A stretch of 64,000 nt of DNA from Chitinophagaceae bacterium (lineage in GTDB: Bacteria; Bacteroidota; Bacteroidia; Chitinophagales; Chitinophagaceae): positions 124,001 through 188,000 of the forward strand of contig CANFHA010000005.1 in NCBI GenBank assembly GCA_947446645.1. Reading direction: 5' to 3'. The notes below the pieces were generated by a model. It made no database searches. It was not told where the DNA came from and was given only the letters and a program-made list of their open reading frames with translations. Shown one piece after another: positions 47,811-57,231 of this stretch; within the stretch, counting starts at the first letter, position 1; the number at the start of each line of letters is the position of its first letter. The position numbers and the translations under genes are program-made.

Positions 47811-48863
47811 TCAGGGCTCCGAAACATTCGGATCAACAAAGCGCCTGTCGTAAAGAAATGTTTTGTCGGTGAGCGTTAACAGAAATGCAATGATATCTTT
47901 TTTGTCCTGTTCACTCAGCTTGCCTATTTCATACATTTCCTTTGCGGTGTTAGGGGAAAAGTTCCGCGATTCACTATAGTAGTCGAGCACATTTTTTAGC
48001 TTTCTGAACCGGCCGTCGTGCATATAGGGGTAAGTCATTTCTATATTTCGCAGTCCGGGTACTAGAAATTTGTATTCGTCGAACTGTGCCCCGGATATAG
48101 CACTCCTGCCTTTATCTTTCAGGCCAGTATCCGGCGCCAGACCATTATTACGGTAGCGGTTATCTGTAAACAGCGGTTCTTCGTGGCACGATGCACATTT
48201 TGCTCTGAATAGCTCAAGCCCTGATTTTTCGGAGATAGAAAACGTGTCCTCGCCCCGCATGAACCTATCGTAACGCGAATTGGCTGATATCATAAGACCC
48301 GTAAACTGTGCCAGTGCGCGGAGCAAATGCTGAGAAGTCATATCCGAATCGCCGAATGCTACTCTAAACTCCTCTGCATAGGCTTTGTTATGCTTCAGCT
48401 TTTCAATAACATGAGCCATCGATTCATTCATTTCTATAGGATTGGTTATAGGGCTTAGCGGTTGCACCTCAAGGTGGTTCACTCCCCCATCCCACATAAA
48501 GGCGTCCTTCCATATAAGGTTCTGAAGTGCCGGCACGTTTCGCTTGCCGATGAGGCCGTTAATGCCGTGGCTCAGCGCATGGTCTATATGCCCGAATGCG
48601 GCTATGCGCTGATGACAGCTGCCGCAGCTTATGGTACTGTCTTTGGAAAGAACAGGATCGTAAAACAGCTTCCTCCCCAATACAAATATTTCAGGGGTTG
48701 GCTTATTGTCCTTGAATCTATAGTTAGGTTTCGGAAAACCCCTGGGCACTTTTAGTTCCACGTCTTCCGGCGAAATGAGAAAATACTTATTTACGCCGCC
48801 AAACCCGTACAGCGCTGCCGATACAAGAACTATGATCCATATGGCAACGTTTCTCTTTTTCAT
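47811..48863 (-). CDS. MbnH-like di-heme peroxidase (partner of MbnP)
   Basis: 350 residues from the ATG at 48861-48863. A GTG at 48911 overlaps the mbnP-like stop (GTGA) and would add 16 residues before the signal sequence; it is less likely. The N-terminal helix (VAIWIIVLVSAALYGFGG) is followed by the peroxidase core with CGSCH (80-84), WDGGVNHLEVQ, NPIEM, CASCH (223-227) and YPYMHDGRFRKLKNV. Next to an MbnP-like gene the best match is MbnH. That MauG-type enzyme oxidises a Trp of MbnP to kynurenine to build a copper site. The call rests on context, as the family alone would be di-heme peroxidase. Confidence 0.85.
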   Translation of the reverse strand: MKKRNVAIWIIVLVSAALYGFGGVNKYFLISPEDVELKVPRGFPKPNYRFKDNKPTPEIFVLGRKLFYDPVLSKDSTISCGSCHQRIAAFGHIDHALSHGINGLIGKRNVPALQNLIWKDAFMWDGGVNHLEVQPLSPITNPIEMNESMAHVIEKLKHNKAYAEEFRVAFGDSDMTSQHLLRALAQFTGLMISANSRYDRFMRGEDTFSISEKSGLELFRAKCASCHEEPLFTDNRYRNNGLAPDTGLKDKGRSAISGAQFDEYKFLVPGLRNIEMTYPYMHDGRFRKLKNVLDYYSESRNFSPNTAKEMYEIGKLSEQDKKDIIAFLLTLTDKTFLYDRRFVDPNVSEP

Positions 48864-48907
48864 TCTTTCCGAAATCAACCTGCAATAAACCCTTATGCTA
48901 CAGGTGC

Positions 48908-49642
48908 TCACTTCTCCCCTATTATTGAAAACATATCCGCATAATTGTCAGCAATGATAGTAGCATTGTGAAAATCAGTAACGGAAGACAAAACGGATAT
49001 ATCAATTGTAGTGGGGCTTTTTAAAAGCTCATCTGCATCGGCTTTTATTTGCAGCTCTTTTGGGGTCGCATTTGAAATAACCAATGTTTGCTTAAGAGCA
49101 AGTGAAACCCGCCTTATGCAATTAGCCGGTTGCTTGTAACCGCCAATGTGGTACTCGAAAATATTACCCGGCGATTTAGACAAGGGAGATTTACCCTCCA
49201 GCTTTAGAAAAATGTAGCCAGTATTCCATGTCCAGAACATGGCATTTACAGGATCAAGCGCACCTGACTGTGCACCGCTGCAATTGTGCAAACTGTCTAC
49301 GCCAATTATAAAGCTAATAGCAGTGTACCCGCCATCAGGCAAATTGAGGCTTATTTTTTTTGACCGGTCTTCGTCTTCGTCTACAAGATAATAATTGTCG
49401 ATCTGAATCTCTTCTCCATTCACTTTTCTAAAGCGGATGTTGCCAATATAATACTTGAATTTAGTAACGGTAAAGGGTTGCCCCAGCGCATTCTTATAGC
49501 TCGCCGTATCAAGATTCAGCAACTCATCCCCTACATAATGATGCAAAACCAGCGTAAGCTTACCGCTATCCGGCTTTAAAGTAAAAGACATGGCAACCAC
49601 CAGGGTTGCCATGCACCATATCAATGTTACTATTCTTTTCAA
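48908..49642 (-). CDS. MbnP-like copper-binding protein
   Basis: 244 residues. Residues 1-18 form the export signal (MKRIVTLIWCMATLVVAMSF); the start codon is TTG (49640-49642). The alternative ATG at 49612 lies within the hydrophobic core and would lose the basic N-terminus. The mature part matches the MbnP family: VLHHYVGDELLNLDTASYKNALGQPFTVTKFKYYIGNIR, DGGYTAISFIIGVDSLHN, then AMFWTWNTGYIFLKLEG. Trp137 and Trp139 are the candidates for kynurenine formation. Cys121 and Cys175 may form a disulfide. It follows the YHYH gene by 31 bp and precedes the MbnH-like gene, so the three form one operon. It should bind copper at the surface or in the periplasm. Confidence 0.85.
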   Translation of the reverse strand: MKRIVTLIWCMATLVVAMSFTLKPDSGKLTLVLHHYVGDELLNLDTASYKNALGQPFTVTKFKYYIGNIRFRKVNGEEIQIDNYYLVDEDEDRSKKISLNLPDGGYTAISFIIGVDSLHNCSGAQSGALDPVNAMFWTWNTGYIFLKLEGKSPLSKSPGNIFEYHIGGYKQPANCIRRVSLALKQTLVISNATPKELQIKADADELLKSPTTIDISVLSSVTDFHNATIIADNYADMFSIIGEK

Positions 49643-49673
49643 TTAGCAGATGCCATTAAGTTCATTAAAATTA

Positions 49674-50897
49674 CTAATTCCTGATAAGCTTTTCGGTCAC
49701 CGTTTTACCGCTGCCCTCAAAGCTTAAAATGTACATTCCGACAGGCAGATCGCTCATGTCTAGCGCATAGGCGATAGATGGCTGCATATCGTTTATGGAT
49801 TTTACCAGGCGGCCCGAACCGTCATACAAGTTTCCTTTGATATTGTTCATGTTAGCTGCATCCATATAAATATAGGCATGGTCACTTACGGGGTTCGGCG
49901 CAATTACATATTTTATGGTGCTATTGTTGATATTGTAAATTGCCGTAGCAACACCCGTATAGGTGGTATCTGGCCCTACCGGAGTAACGTGGGTATTGGT
50001 TGACCCCACCACACCGTAATAGGTCGGCCCTATAACAAAAGGATAAACGGGGTTGAGACTGGCATCTATAGTGACAAAATAGGCATAGGTGCCTGCCGGA
50101 TATTCAGGGGTGTAACAAAAACGACCATTATGAGCATCAAGGTCTCCCGACCCCGCAGTAAAAACGTAATCATCTACACAGCTTCCCAGGGGATATGTGC
50201 TGATGGGGTGAGGCCCTCCCGATCTTGTAGTGTCAGTTGTGAGCGCGTAGCTGGTGCGCATTCTCTTTACTGGCCCAGCTGCGCTGGTGGCACTGGCATA
50301 GCCATAGGCTCCGTATATAGGGAACCCGTCAAACGCAAAACCTATAATAGGAGAGTGATGTGTACTGTCGGCATCGTTGTAAAGGCACTTAGGGTTCACG
50401 TGGTTATGGTAATTACCCCCGGGCGCAGGGTGGCCCAGGCAGGAGTCGAAACTTACCCCTTCAAAAATGAGTGCATTCCTGTTCCATGAAGGGCCGGGGC
50501 CCATGGCCCAGGCACTTGTCCCACTGTTCCAGTGAAATCCATCCTCAGAGTTGAAAATGGAAACCCCATTTGTCCATAATCCTATTGAGCCAAGGTTCAC
50601 CGCAGTGGGTGTGCCGGTGTTTGCCACCGGATAACGCGGAAACTCACACACAAAATTTTGCGGGGACGGCACATTAGGATTACTTGGCCATGGACCAATA
50701 GCATACGCCGGAATACAGTTGGTACTCACATATACATAGGTGGCAGAATACTGCACCAGCTGCACATTAGAAATATAACCGCCATAGCCGGTTGCCGTGG
50801 TATTGAGTAACCACGAAGTAATATCAGGGGCTGTCTGGGCGTTCGCTTTTGCTAAAAACAAAACTGCCATAGAGGCCAGTAGTATTGTCTTTTTCAT
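49674..50897 (-). CDS. YHYH-domain protein with T9SS sorting domain
   Basis: 407 residues from the ATG at 50895-50897; an upstream in-frame start at 50960 would put 21 residues before the signal peptide and is rejected. The signal peptide is MKKTILLASMAVLFLAKANAQ. The YHYH domain is visible as GNYHNHVNP (related to the GxYHYHxxP signature), HHSPIIGFAFDGFPIYGAYGY, and GDLDAHNGRFCYTPEYPAGTYAYFVTID. The C-terminus is a T9SS type A domain (IAPNPVSDHAYIYMDA...LPVGMYILSFEG). YHYH proteins are often encoded near MbnP/MbnH genes (from memory), and here it is the first gene of the operon. Its chemistry is not known; metal binding through the His pattern is inferred. Confidence 0.85.
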   Translation of the reverse strand: MKKTILLASMAVLFLAKANAQTAPDITSWLLNTTATGYGGYISNVQLVQYSATYVYVSTNCIPAYAIGPWPSNPNVPSPQNFVCEFPRYPVANTGTPTAVNLGSIGLWTNGVSIFNSEDGFHWNSGTSAWAMGPGPSWNRNALIFEGVSFDSCLGHPAPGGNYHNHVNPKCLYNDADSTHHSPIIGFAFDGFPIYGAYGYASATSAAGPVKRMRTSYALTTDTTRSGGPHPISTYPLGSCVDDYVFTAGSGDLDAHNGRFCYTPEYPAGTYAYFVTIDASLNPVYPFVIGPTYYGVVGSTNTHVTPVGPDTTYTGVATAIYNINNSTIKYVIAPNPVSDHAYIYMDAANMNNIKGNLYDGSGRLVKSINDMQPSIAYALDMSDLPVGMYILSFEGSGKTVTEKLIRN

Positions 50898-51125
50898 ATT
50901 CCGGTATATCAGAGTTGTTATTGAATCGTATGTATCTGGTTTAGACGGTATTAAAGTCAAAACCCTTCGCGGTACTGAAAATATTTTTTACTGAGCCGGG
51001 AAAGCCTGATTTTCTATATAGAAAGGAATATTAATTACGTAAATCAACTCCGGTTTCATCAAATCCGGTAAAACTGGCCTATCTTACATGCCAATTTTCC
51101 ATACTTATAATTTTATAACACGCCT

Positions 51126-54100
51126 ATGTTGACCTCTGCTACGCAAAAGCTCAGGGATTTAGCATTGTCATTTTTTGTCATTGCTACCCTGTTTAGTTCT
51201 GCCCTAAAAGCCCAAACGGGCACATGGGGAACAATAACCACCCTGGCGCCACACACCAATGCAGGTGTATTGCTGGTGCTTACAGACGGCAGCATACTTT
51301 GCAAAACATCGTCTGGCGGTGGTAATGGCACGGTATGGGATCGCCTCACGCCGGTAAACGGCAGTTACAAAAATGGAACATGGACATCTATCGCAGCGAT
51401 GCATAACGACCGGCTCTACTTTTCGAGCCAGGTGCTGCCTGATGGCCGCGTGTACGTGTGCGGAGGTGAGTATGGCGCAGGAGGTAGTTATGGAGAAGTA
51501 TGGGACCCGAAAACAAATGTGTGGACGGTAGCAGGCGGACCTACATGGGTGTTCCCGAATGTAGTATCTGACGCAAACTCAGAGATACTTTATGATGGAA
51601 AGGTGCTGCAGGCATCGGTGGACGAAGCCGGTGTGAACTGGAATTATCTTTGGGATCCTGTTACGAACACCTACGTTCGTGGCCCAAATTGCCTGCGAAT
51701 AGATAATGAGGGTACCTGGGTGAAGCTGCCGGACAGCAGTATTGTGTTCCCTGACAACTATAGCACCACGTCTGAAAGGTATATGCCAAAGACAAACACC
51801 TGGATAAATGACGGTGTATCTCCTGTAAATCTTTATGATCCATACGGATCTGAGGCCGGTGGCGCTTTTATGCTGCCCGATGGTCGTGCTTTCTTTATAG
51901 GCTCTACACCTAATACTGCATACTATACGCCTACAGGTACTACAGCCCCCGGCACATGGACAGCAGGCCCCACAATACCCGGCGGTTACGGAGCTACCGA
52001 TGCACCGGCTGTTATTATGCCCAATGGAAAAATTCTGTTAACGGTTTCCCCGGCTCCAACTTCTGCAAATCACTTTCCCTCCCCTACTGAATATTTCGAA
52101 TTTGACTACTTAACAAATACGTTTACACAGGTGGGTGCACCCGGTGGCGGGCTGACGACCGCGAATGCCTGTTATATTGGTAACATGGTGGACCTGCCAG
52201 ATGGCACCGTGCTATTTGCCAACCAGGGCACCAACAGGTATTATCAATATACACCGGGCACAGGGCCGCTTGCCGCAGGGCAGCCGACCATCAGCGGCGT
52301 AAATAGGGTAAACTGCGATACTTTCCAGGCTGTTGGCACCTTATTTAATGGCATCAGCGAGGGTTCTGCCTATGGCGATGACTGGCAGGAAGAATCAAAC
52401 TACCCGATAATACGCTTAAATGATGCTGCGGGCAACATTGTTTACACAACAACATATAACTGGAACAGGATAGGCGCTGTAATGACGGGCACACTGCCTG
52501 ACACATGTATTTTTGCCATACCGGCAACACTGGCACCGGGCACATATTCCGTAACCGTTGTTGCCAATGGTAACCCATCGGCTCCTTTCCGGATCAACAC
52601 CAGTCTTACTATTACCCCTTCTCCCGTTTCTTTGTGTACAGGCACCACCGTAACACTGTCCGACTCATCCTCCATCGGCGTTTGGAGCAGTGCTAATACC
52701 GGTGTTGCATCTGTTGGTTCTGTTAGCGGTGTGGTTACAGGAGTGGGTGTAGGCACTACCACCATTACCTATTCTATAGGTCAGTGCCATGCATCGGTGA
52801 GTGTATCAGTGAATGCTGGTGCATCCCCCATTCTTGGCACACTCAGCGTTTGCGTCGGTGGCACAACGCCATTGAGCGACGCGCTAACCGGCGGCACGTG
52901 GAGCAGCAGTAATACAAATGCCACAGTGGGATCTGCAGGACTGGTAACCGGCGTAGCTGCTGGCACATCTATCATATCATATGTTGCTCCATCCGGCTGC
53001 GTTAACTCGGCCATCGTTACGGTAAATGCTGCCACGGCGACCATCACACCTGTCGGATCTACATCAGTTTGCGCCCCGGCCACTGTTTTGCTTAACGCTA
53101 ACACCGGGGCAGGCCTCACCTACCAATGGAAAATAGGTGGTACAAATATCAGCGGCGCCACTACTTCATCTTATACCGCCAGTGTCACCGGTACATATAA
53201 TGTAGTGGTGAGCAGCAGCCCGGCATGCACATTTACTTCCCTGCCTGTTGTGGTAACTGTAGGGCCTGCTACATTGCCTATCACAGGCTCTTACACTATT
53301 TGTGCCAACTCTACTACCCAGCTCACAGATGCTACTACAGGCGGCACATGGCTCAGCAGCTCACCGGCAGATGCCTCTGTGGGTATCGGCACAGGTTTCA
53401 TTACGTCTGGTGGTGACCTTATCACAACTACGGTTACCATTACTTATACCGCTCCATCAGGCTGTGCAGTAAATGCTGTGCTTACGGTTTATCCGCTTCC
53501 TTCGGCCGCTATTACTCCGGCCGGTTCTACAATATTCTGCACAGGGGGCAGCGTAGTCCTCAATGCCAATACCGGCGCAGGGCTTACCTACCAGTGGCAG
53601 CTTGGCGGCATCAATATAACCGGCGCTACCCTCTCATCTTACACCGCAACCATTGGCGGCAGCTATACAGTAGTCGTATATAACCCGCAAGGTTGTAGCA
53701 AAACGTCAACCGTTGTAACGGTTACGGTAGGCACACCCACGGGAGCAACGATAACGGCCTCGGGGCCTACCACTTTCTGTGCCGGAGGCAGCGTAGCACT
53801 AAATGCCAATACCGGCGCAGGGTATACGTACCAATGGCAGGTAGCTGGCGTTAACATTGGTGGAGCAACCACATCAACCTATACGGCCACGCTGGGCGGC
53901 GACTATACTGTTCTTGTTTCCAGCTCAGGTTGTAATTCCACTTCAGCGGCCACCACAATTACGATCACTTCCGGACCGGGTGCCACCATTACACCAGCCG
54001 GGCCTACTACGTTCTGCGTAGGCGGCAGTGTAGTGCTTAGTGCAAATACTGGAGTTGGTATGACTTATCAATGGCTGTCAGGTGGTGTAAATATTTCGGG

Positions 54101-56018
54101 CGCTACGTCTGCAAGCTATACAGCTACTACGTCCGGCAACTACGCAGTAATCGTATCGCAAGGATCTTGCATTGCCACATCTGCCACCACAACCGTCACA
54201 GTCATCAATCTACCTGCCGTTGCTGCTATAGTCGGTGCTACAAATGTATGTATTGGCCAGTCTGTGCTGCTTACAGATGCTGATGCCGGTGGCGTGTGGA
54301 GCAGTGGTACCATAGCTACTGCAAGTGTTGATGCCCTGGGCAATGTGACCGGTGCTGGTACCGGCACGGCCACTATCAGCTATACACTCAGTAACGCATG
54401 CGGAGCTACCTCAGTTACTTATCTGATGACGGTAAATTCTTCCACGGCTCTACTGCCAATAACAGGCGGAACAAACCTGTGTGTAGGACAAACGAGTGCA
54501 CTCTCTGAATCGGTTGCCGGCGGCTTATGGAGCAGCTTCAATCCGGCTATTGCTACTGTTTCTGCAACCGGAGTGGCTACCGGCATTGCGGTTGGCACTA
54601 CCGGCATTAGCTATACGCTTACAAATGCCGCAGGCTGCAGTTCAACAGCTGTGGCAACAGTGGATGTTGCTGCAGTGTTTACTTCATCTGTCACCCCGGC
54701 AAGTGCTACTACATTCTGCACAGGTGGTTATGTAGGGCTCAATGCTACTACAGGCACTGGTTATACTTACCAATGGCAGGCGGGTGGCGTAAATATCCCC
54801 GGCGCCACTTCTTCTTCCTACATAGCAAATACCAGCGGCAATTATGCAGTAGTTATTACTAACGCCACCGGTTGTCCTTCTACCTCGGGCGGTGTTCCGG
54901 TTACTGTTAATCCAAGCCCTATATTGGTTCCTTCAGTTAGCGTTACCGGCGACCTTGGCACTGTGCTCTGTGGTTCTACCGCAGTTGAAAATTTCGCAGC
55001 TACACCAACTAACGGAGGCGGATCTCCCACTTACCAATGGTATATGAACGGAGTAAATAGCGGCGCAGGCGCCACCTATACCTATTCACCAGCCACAGGC
55101 GATGTAGTGAAAGTGGTAATGACCAGCAGCGACATTTGTGCTTTCCCTGACACGGCAATCAACAGCCTCACGATGACAATAAGCCCTGTACTAACACCGT
55201 CAGTGAGCATTACTTCCGTTCATTCCGACAGCACGTGTACCGGCGATACGGTACAGTTCATTGCAGTACCTGTATATGGCGGCACAGCACCTACTTATCT
55301 GTGGACTGAAAATGGCATAAACGTTGCCACTGGCCCTTACTACGTTTATACCCCACAGGATGGAGATACGCTGGTACTTACAATGACGAGTAACTATCCG
55401 TGCCTTAGCACTAATCTGGCGGTGAGCAACATATTCATTGTTCACGTGTTTCCGCCGGTTATTAATTCCCTCTCAGTATCTGTATCGCAATCATCTATAG
55501 TCTCAGGCAGCGTGGATACATTTACAGCTATCGCTTCCGGCGCGGGTGCTGCACCATCATTCCAATGGTTCATAGATGGAGTAACGGTTCCGGGTGCTAC
55601 CGGCTTCCAGTATATTACAGACACATTACAAGACGGACAAGTAGTGAACTGTGAAGAAACCAGCAGCTTTGTTTGCTCTGAGCCACGCACAGTAGTTAGT
55701 GGTGGCATATCTATGAGTGTAGTGCCAAGTGGCATAAAAACAACAGTGTACAATTCCGGCAACTTCACACTCGTACCCAACCCGAACAACGGTGAGTTTA
55801 CCATCAAGGGCAAATTAAAATCAGTAGCCAACCAAAAAGTAAATATTGTTGTTACCAATGTACTGGGTCAGGCTGTGTACAAGAGGACAATACAGGCAAA
55901 TAGCGGCCTTGTGAACGAACAGGTAACGCTCGACAAGTCAGTTGCTGCGGGTTCTTACCAGGTGAGTGTTACATCTGGAGAAGACCATGTTGTTTTCCAT
56001 GTAGTTGTAGAGAAATAA
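51126..56018 (+). CDS. Large T9SS surface protein: galactose-oxidase-like propeller plus Ig-like repeats
   Basis: 1630 residues; signal peptide 1-29. Residues ~30-400 form a kelch-type propeller (MHNDRLYFSSQVLPDGRVYVCGGEYG, GGAFMLPDGRAFFIGS, PAVIMPNGKILLTVS). An early-set/DUF1929-like beta-sandwich follows (about 400-495), as in galactose and glyoxal oxidases. I cannot identify the copper ligands or the Cys-Tyr cross-link, so oxidase activity is doubtful. Next come about eight Ig-like/Big_2 repeats. The shared C-terminal module (SITSVHSDSTCTGDTVQF...FTLVPNPNNGEFTI...SYQVSVTSGEDHVVFHVV) ends in a T9SS type A domain. It is divergent from the MbnP/MbnH operon, with 228 bp between the two start codons, and may act with it. 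Confidence 0.88.
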   Translation: MLTSATQKLRDLALSFFVIATLFSSALKAQTGTWGTITTLAPHTNAGVLLVLTDGSILCKTSSGGGNGTVWDRLTPVNGSYKNGTWTSIAAMHNDRLYFSSQVLPDGRVYVCGGEYGAGGSYGEVWDPKTNVWTVAGGPTWVFPNVVSDANSEILYDGKVLQASVDEAGVNWNYLWDPVTNTYVRGPNCLRIDNEGTWVKLPDSSIVFPDNYSTTSERYMPKTNTWINDGVSPVNLYDPYGSEAGGAFMLPDGRAFFIGSTPNTAYYTPTGTTAPGTWTAGPTIPGGYGATDAPAVIMPNGKILLTVSPAPTSANHFPSPTEYFEFDYLTNTFTQVGAPGGGLTTANACYIGNMVDLPDGTVLFANQGTNRYYQYTPGTGPLAAGQPTISGVNRVNCDTFQAVGTLFNGISEGSAYGDDWQEESNYPIIRLNDAAGNIVYTTTYNWNRIGAVMTGTLPDTCIFAIPATLAPGTYSVTVVANGNPSAPFRINTSLTITPSPVSLCTGTTVTLSDSSSIGVWSSANTGVASVGSVSGVVTGVGVGTTTITYSIGQCHASVSVSVNAGASPILGTLSVCVGGTTPLSDALTGGTWSSSNTNATVGSAGLVTGVAAGTSIISYVAPSGCVNSAIVTVNAATATITPVGSTSVCAPATVLLNANTGAGLTYQWKIGGTNISGATTSSYTASVTGTYNVVVSSSPACTFTSLPVVVTVGPATLPITGSYTICANSTTQLTDATTGGTWLSSSPADASVGIGTGFITSGGDLITTTVTITYTAPSGCAVNAVLTVYPLPSAAITPAGSTIFCTGGSVVLNANTGAGLTYQWQLGGINITGATLSSYTATIGGSYTVVVYNPQGCSKTSTVVTVTVGTPTGATITASGPTTFCAGGSVALNANTGAGYTYQWQVAGVNIGGATTSTYTATLGGDYTVLVSSSGCNSTSAATTITITSGPGATITPAGPTTFCVGGSVVLSANTGVGMTYQWLSGGVNISGATSASYTATTSGNYAVIVSQGSCIATSATTTVTVINLPAVAAIVGATNVCIGQSVLLTDADAGGVWSSGTIATASVDALGNVTGAGTGTATISYTLSNACGATSVTYLMTVNSSTALLPITGGTNLCVGQTSALSESVAGGLWSSFNPAIATVSATGVATGIAVGTTGISYTLTNAAGCSSTAVATVDVAAVFTSSVTPASATTFCTGGYVGLNATTGTGYTYQWQAGGVNIPGATSSSYIANTSGNYAVVITNATGCPSTSGGVPVTVNPSPILVPSVSVTGDLGTVLCGSTAVENFAATPTNGGGSPTYQWYMNGVNSGAGATYTYSPATGDVVKVVMTSSDICAFPDTAINSLTMTISPVLTPSVSITSVHSDSTCTGDTVQFIAVPVYGGTAPTYLWTENGINVATGPYYVYTPQDGDTLVLTMTSNYPCLSTNLAVSNIFIVHVFPPVINSLSVSVSQSSIVSGSVDTFTAIASGAGAAPSFQWFIDGVTVPGATGFQYITDTLQDGQVVNCEETSSFVCSEPRTVVSGGISMSVVPSGIKTTVYNSGNFTLVPNPNNGEFTIKGKLKSVANQKVNIVVTNVLGQAVYKRTIQANSGLVNEQVTLDKSVAAGSYQVSVTSGEDHVVFHVVVEK

Positions 56019-56037
56019 CCGTTCTCATTATATCTGA

Positions 56038-56070
56038 AACTAAAAAGCGCCCTGGAGGCGCTTTTTAGTT
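56038..56070 (+). terminator. Bidirectional terminator after the propeller protein gene
   Basis: A 14-bp perfect stem (56038-56051 with 56057-56070), core GCGCC/GGCGC and A/T arms, loop CTGGA. It lies 19 bp after the stop codon. Confidence 0.85.
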
Positions 56071-56103
56071 ATGTCTATGCAGGTGACTAACTATATTTAC
56101 ATA

Positions 56104-56141
56104 AAAAACAAAACCCCTGAAAACTTAGCGTTATCAGGGGT
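56104..56141 (-). terminator. Terminator after tRNA-Cys
   Basis: On the minus strand ACCCCTGA (56134-56141) pairs with TCAGGGGT (56113-56120) and is followed by a T-run (TTTGTTTTTT). It lies 10 bp after the mature tRNA 3' end. Confidence 0.85.
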
Positions 56142-56150
56142 CCGTCACTG

Positions 56151-56221
56151 AGGTCGAAAGCGGATTCGAACCGCTGTAGCAGCTTTTGCAGAGCTGTGCC
56201 TAGCCACTCGGCCATCCGACC
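56151..56221 (-). tRNA. tRNA-Cys (anticodon GCA)
   Basis: 71 nt on the minus strand. The acceptor stem GGTCGGA pairs with TTCGACC (one G-T). The anticodon stem CAGCT/AGCTG carries loop CTGCAAA, with anticodon GCA for Cys. The T-arm is AGCGG-TTCGAAT-CCGCT. The discriminator base reads T and the CCA end is not encoded. It is divergent from the uridine phosphorylase gene. Confidence 0.95.
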
Positions 56222-56281
56222 GTGGGTGCAAATGTAGTAAAAAATTGTTTCTTTACAAGGCCAAAAAGAAAAGGTAAATAA

Positions 56282-57172
56282 ATGAGCATAAACATTGTTA
56301 AACCGATAGAAGACACGGAGCTGATCATAAATGAACGGGGTAATATATATCACCTGGACCTGGCGCCGGAACAACTTGCTACAACAGTGATAACCGTTGG
56401 CAGTCCCGACCGCGTAAAGGAAGTATCTAAGCACCTCGACATGATCACCCATAAGGCCCAGCACCGGGAGTTCATTACGCACACCGGCCGCATAGGCAGT
56501 AAAGAAATAAGTGTAATCAGCACAGGCATAGGCTCAGGCAATATTGACATCGTATTTAATGAAATGGATGCGCTGGCAAATATTGATTTTAAAACCCGCA
56601 CCATTAAAGACCAGAAAACTGTACTTTCTGTCTTCAGGCTGGGCACCTGTGGCACTTTGCAAAAAGATGTAGCTGTTGATAGCATGATCGTTTCATCGCA
56701 CGGCATAGGGCTGGACAACCTGCTGCTTTATTACAGAACAACCAACAACCCTGATGAAACTTATATTCTAAACGAGTTTATGAGGCATACCAGCATTGGT
56801 GTAAAGAACATACAACCTTACATTACTGAAGCGCCCATATCTCTTCGCCGGCATTTTGGCCCTGAATATGTGCATGGCATCACCGCTACCTGTCCGGGAT
56901 TCTATGCACCTCAGGCACGCTCACTACGCCTCTCCCCTACTTTTCCCGATCTGCTGGATGCGCTGGCAACATTTAGCTGCATGGATAATCGCATCACAAA
57001 CTTCGAAATGGAAACAGCTGCCATATATGGCATGGGCAAACTGTTGGGACATAAATGCATATCCATCAGCGCCGCGCTCGCTAACAGGGCCACCAAAGCA
57101 TTTTCCAAAGACCCCGATGCAGCAGTGGACAAAATGATCGTACACTCCCTGGAGATTATTACAGGGATATAG
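56282..57172 (+). CDS. udp: Uridine phosphorylase
   Basis: 296 residues of the nucleoside phosphorylase fold. Visible blocks are VITVGSPDRVKEVSKHLD, ISTGIGSGNIDIVFNEMDAL, FRLGTCGTLQKDV, ITNFEMETAAIYGMGKLLGH. The FEMETA block lies at the ribose-binding site. It splits uridine with phosphate for salvage; related substrates such as other nucleosides are possible. It begins 60 bp after the tRNA gene on the opposite strand. Confidence 0.85.
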   Translation: MSINIVKPIEDTELIINERGNIYHLDLAPEQLATTVITVGSPDRVKEVSKHLDMITHKAQHREFITHTGRIGSKEISVISTGIGSGNIDIVFNEMDALANIDFKTRTIKDQKTVLSVFRLGTCGTLQKDVAVDSMIVSSHGIGLDNLLLYYRTTNNPDETYILNEFMRHTSIGVKNIQPYITEAPISLRRHFGPEYVHGITATCPGFYAPQARSLRLSPTFPDLLDALATFSCMDNRITNFEMETAAIYGMGKLLGHKCISISAALANRATKAFSKDPDAAVDKMIVHSLEIITGI

Positions 57173-57231
57173 ACAATAGACTAACCAGTTAATGGATTAA
57201 AAATGCGATTCAGGTGACAAGCTCCCATTAT

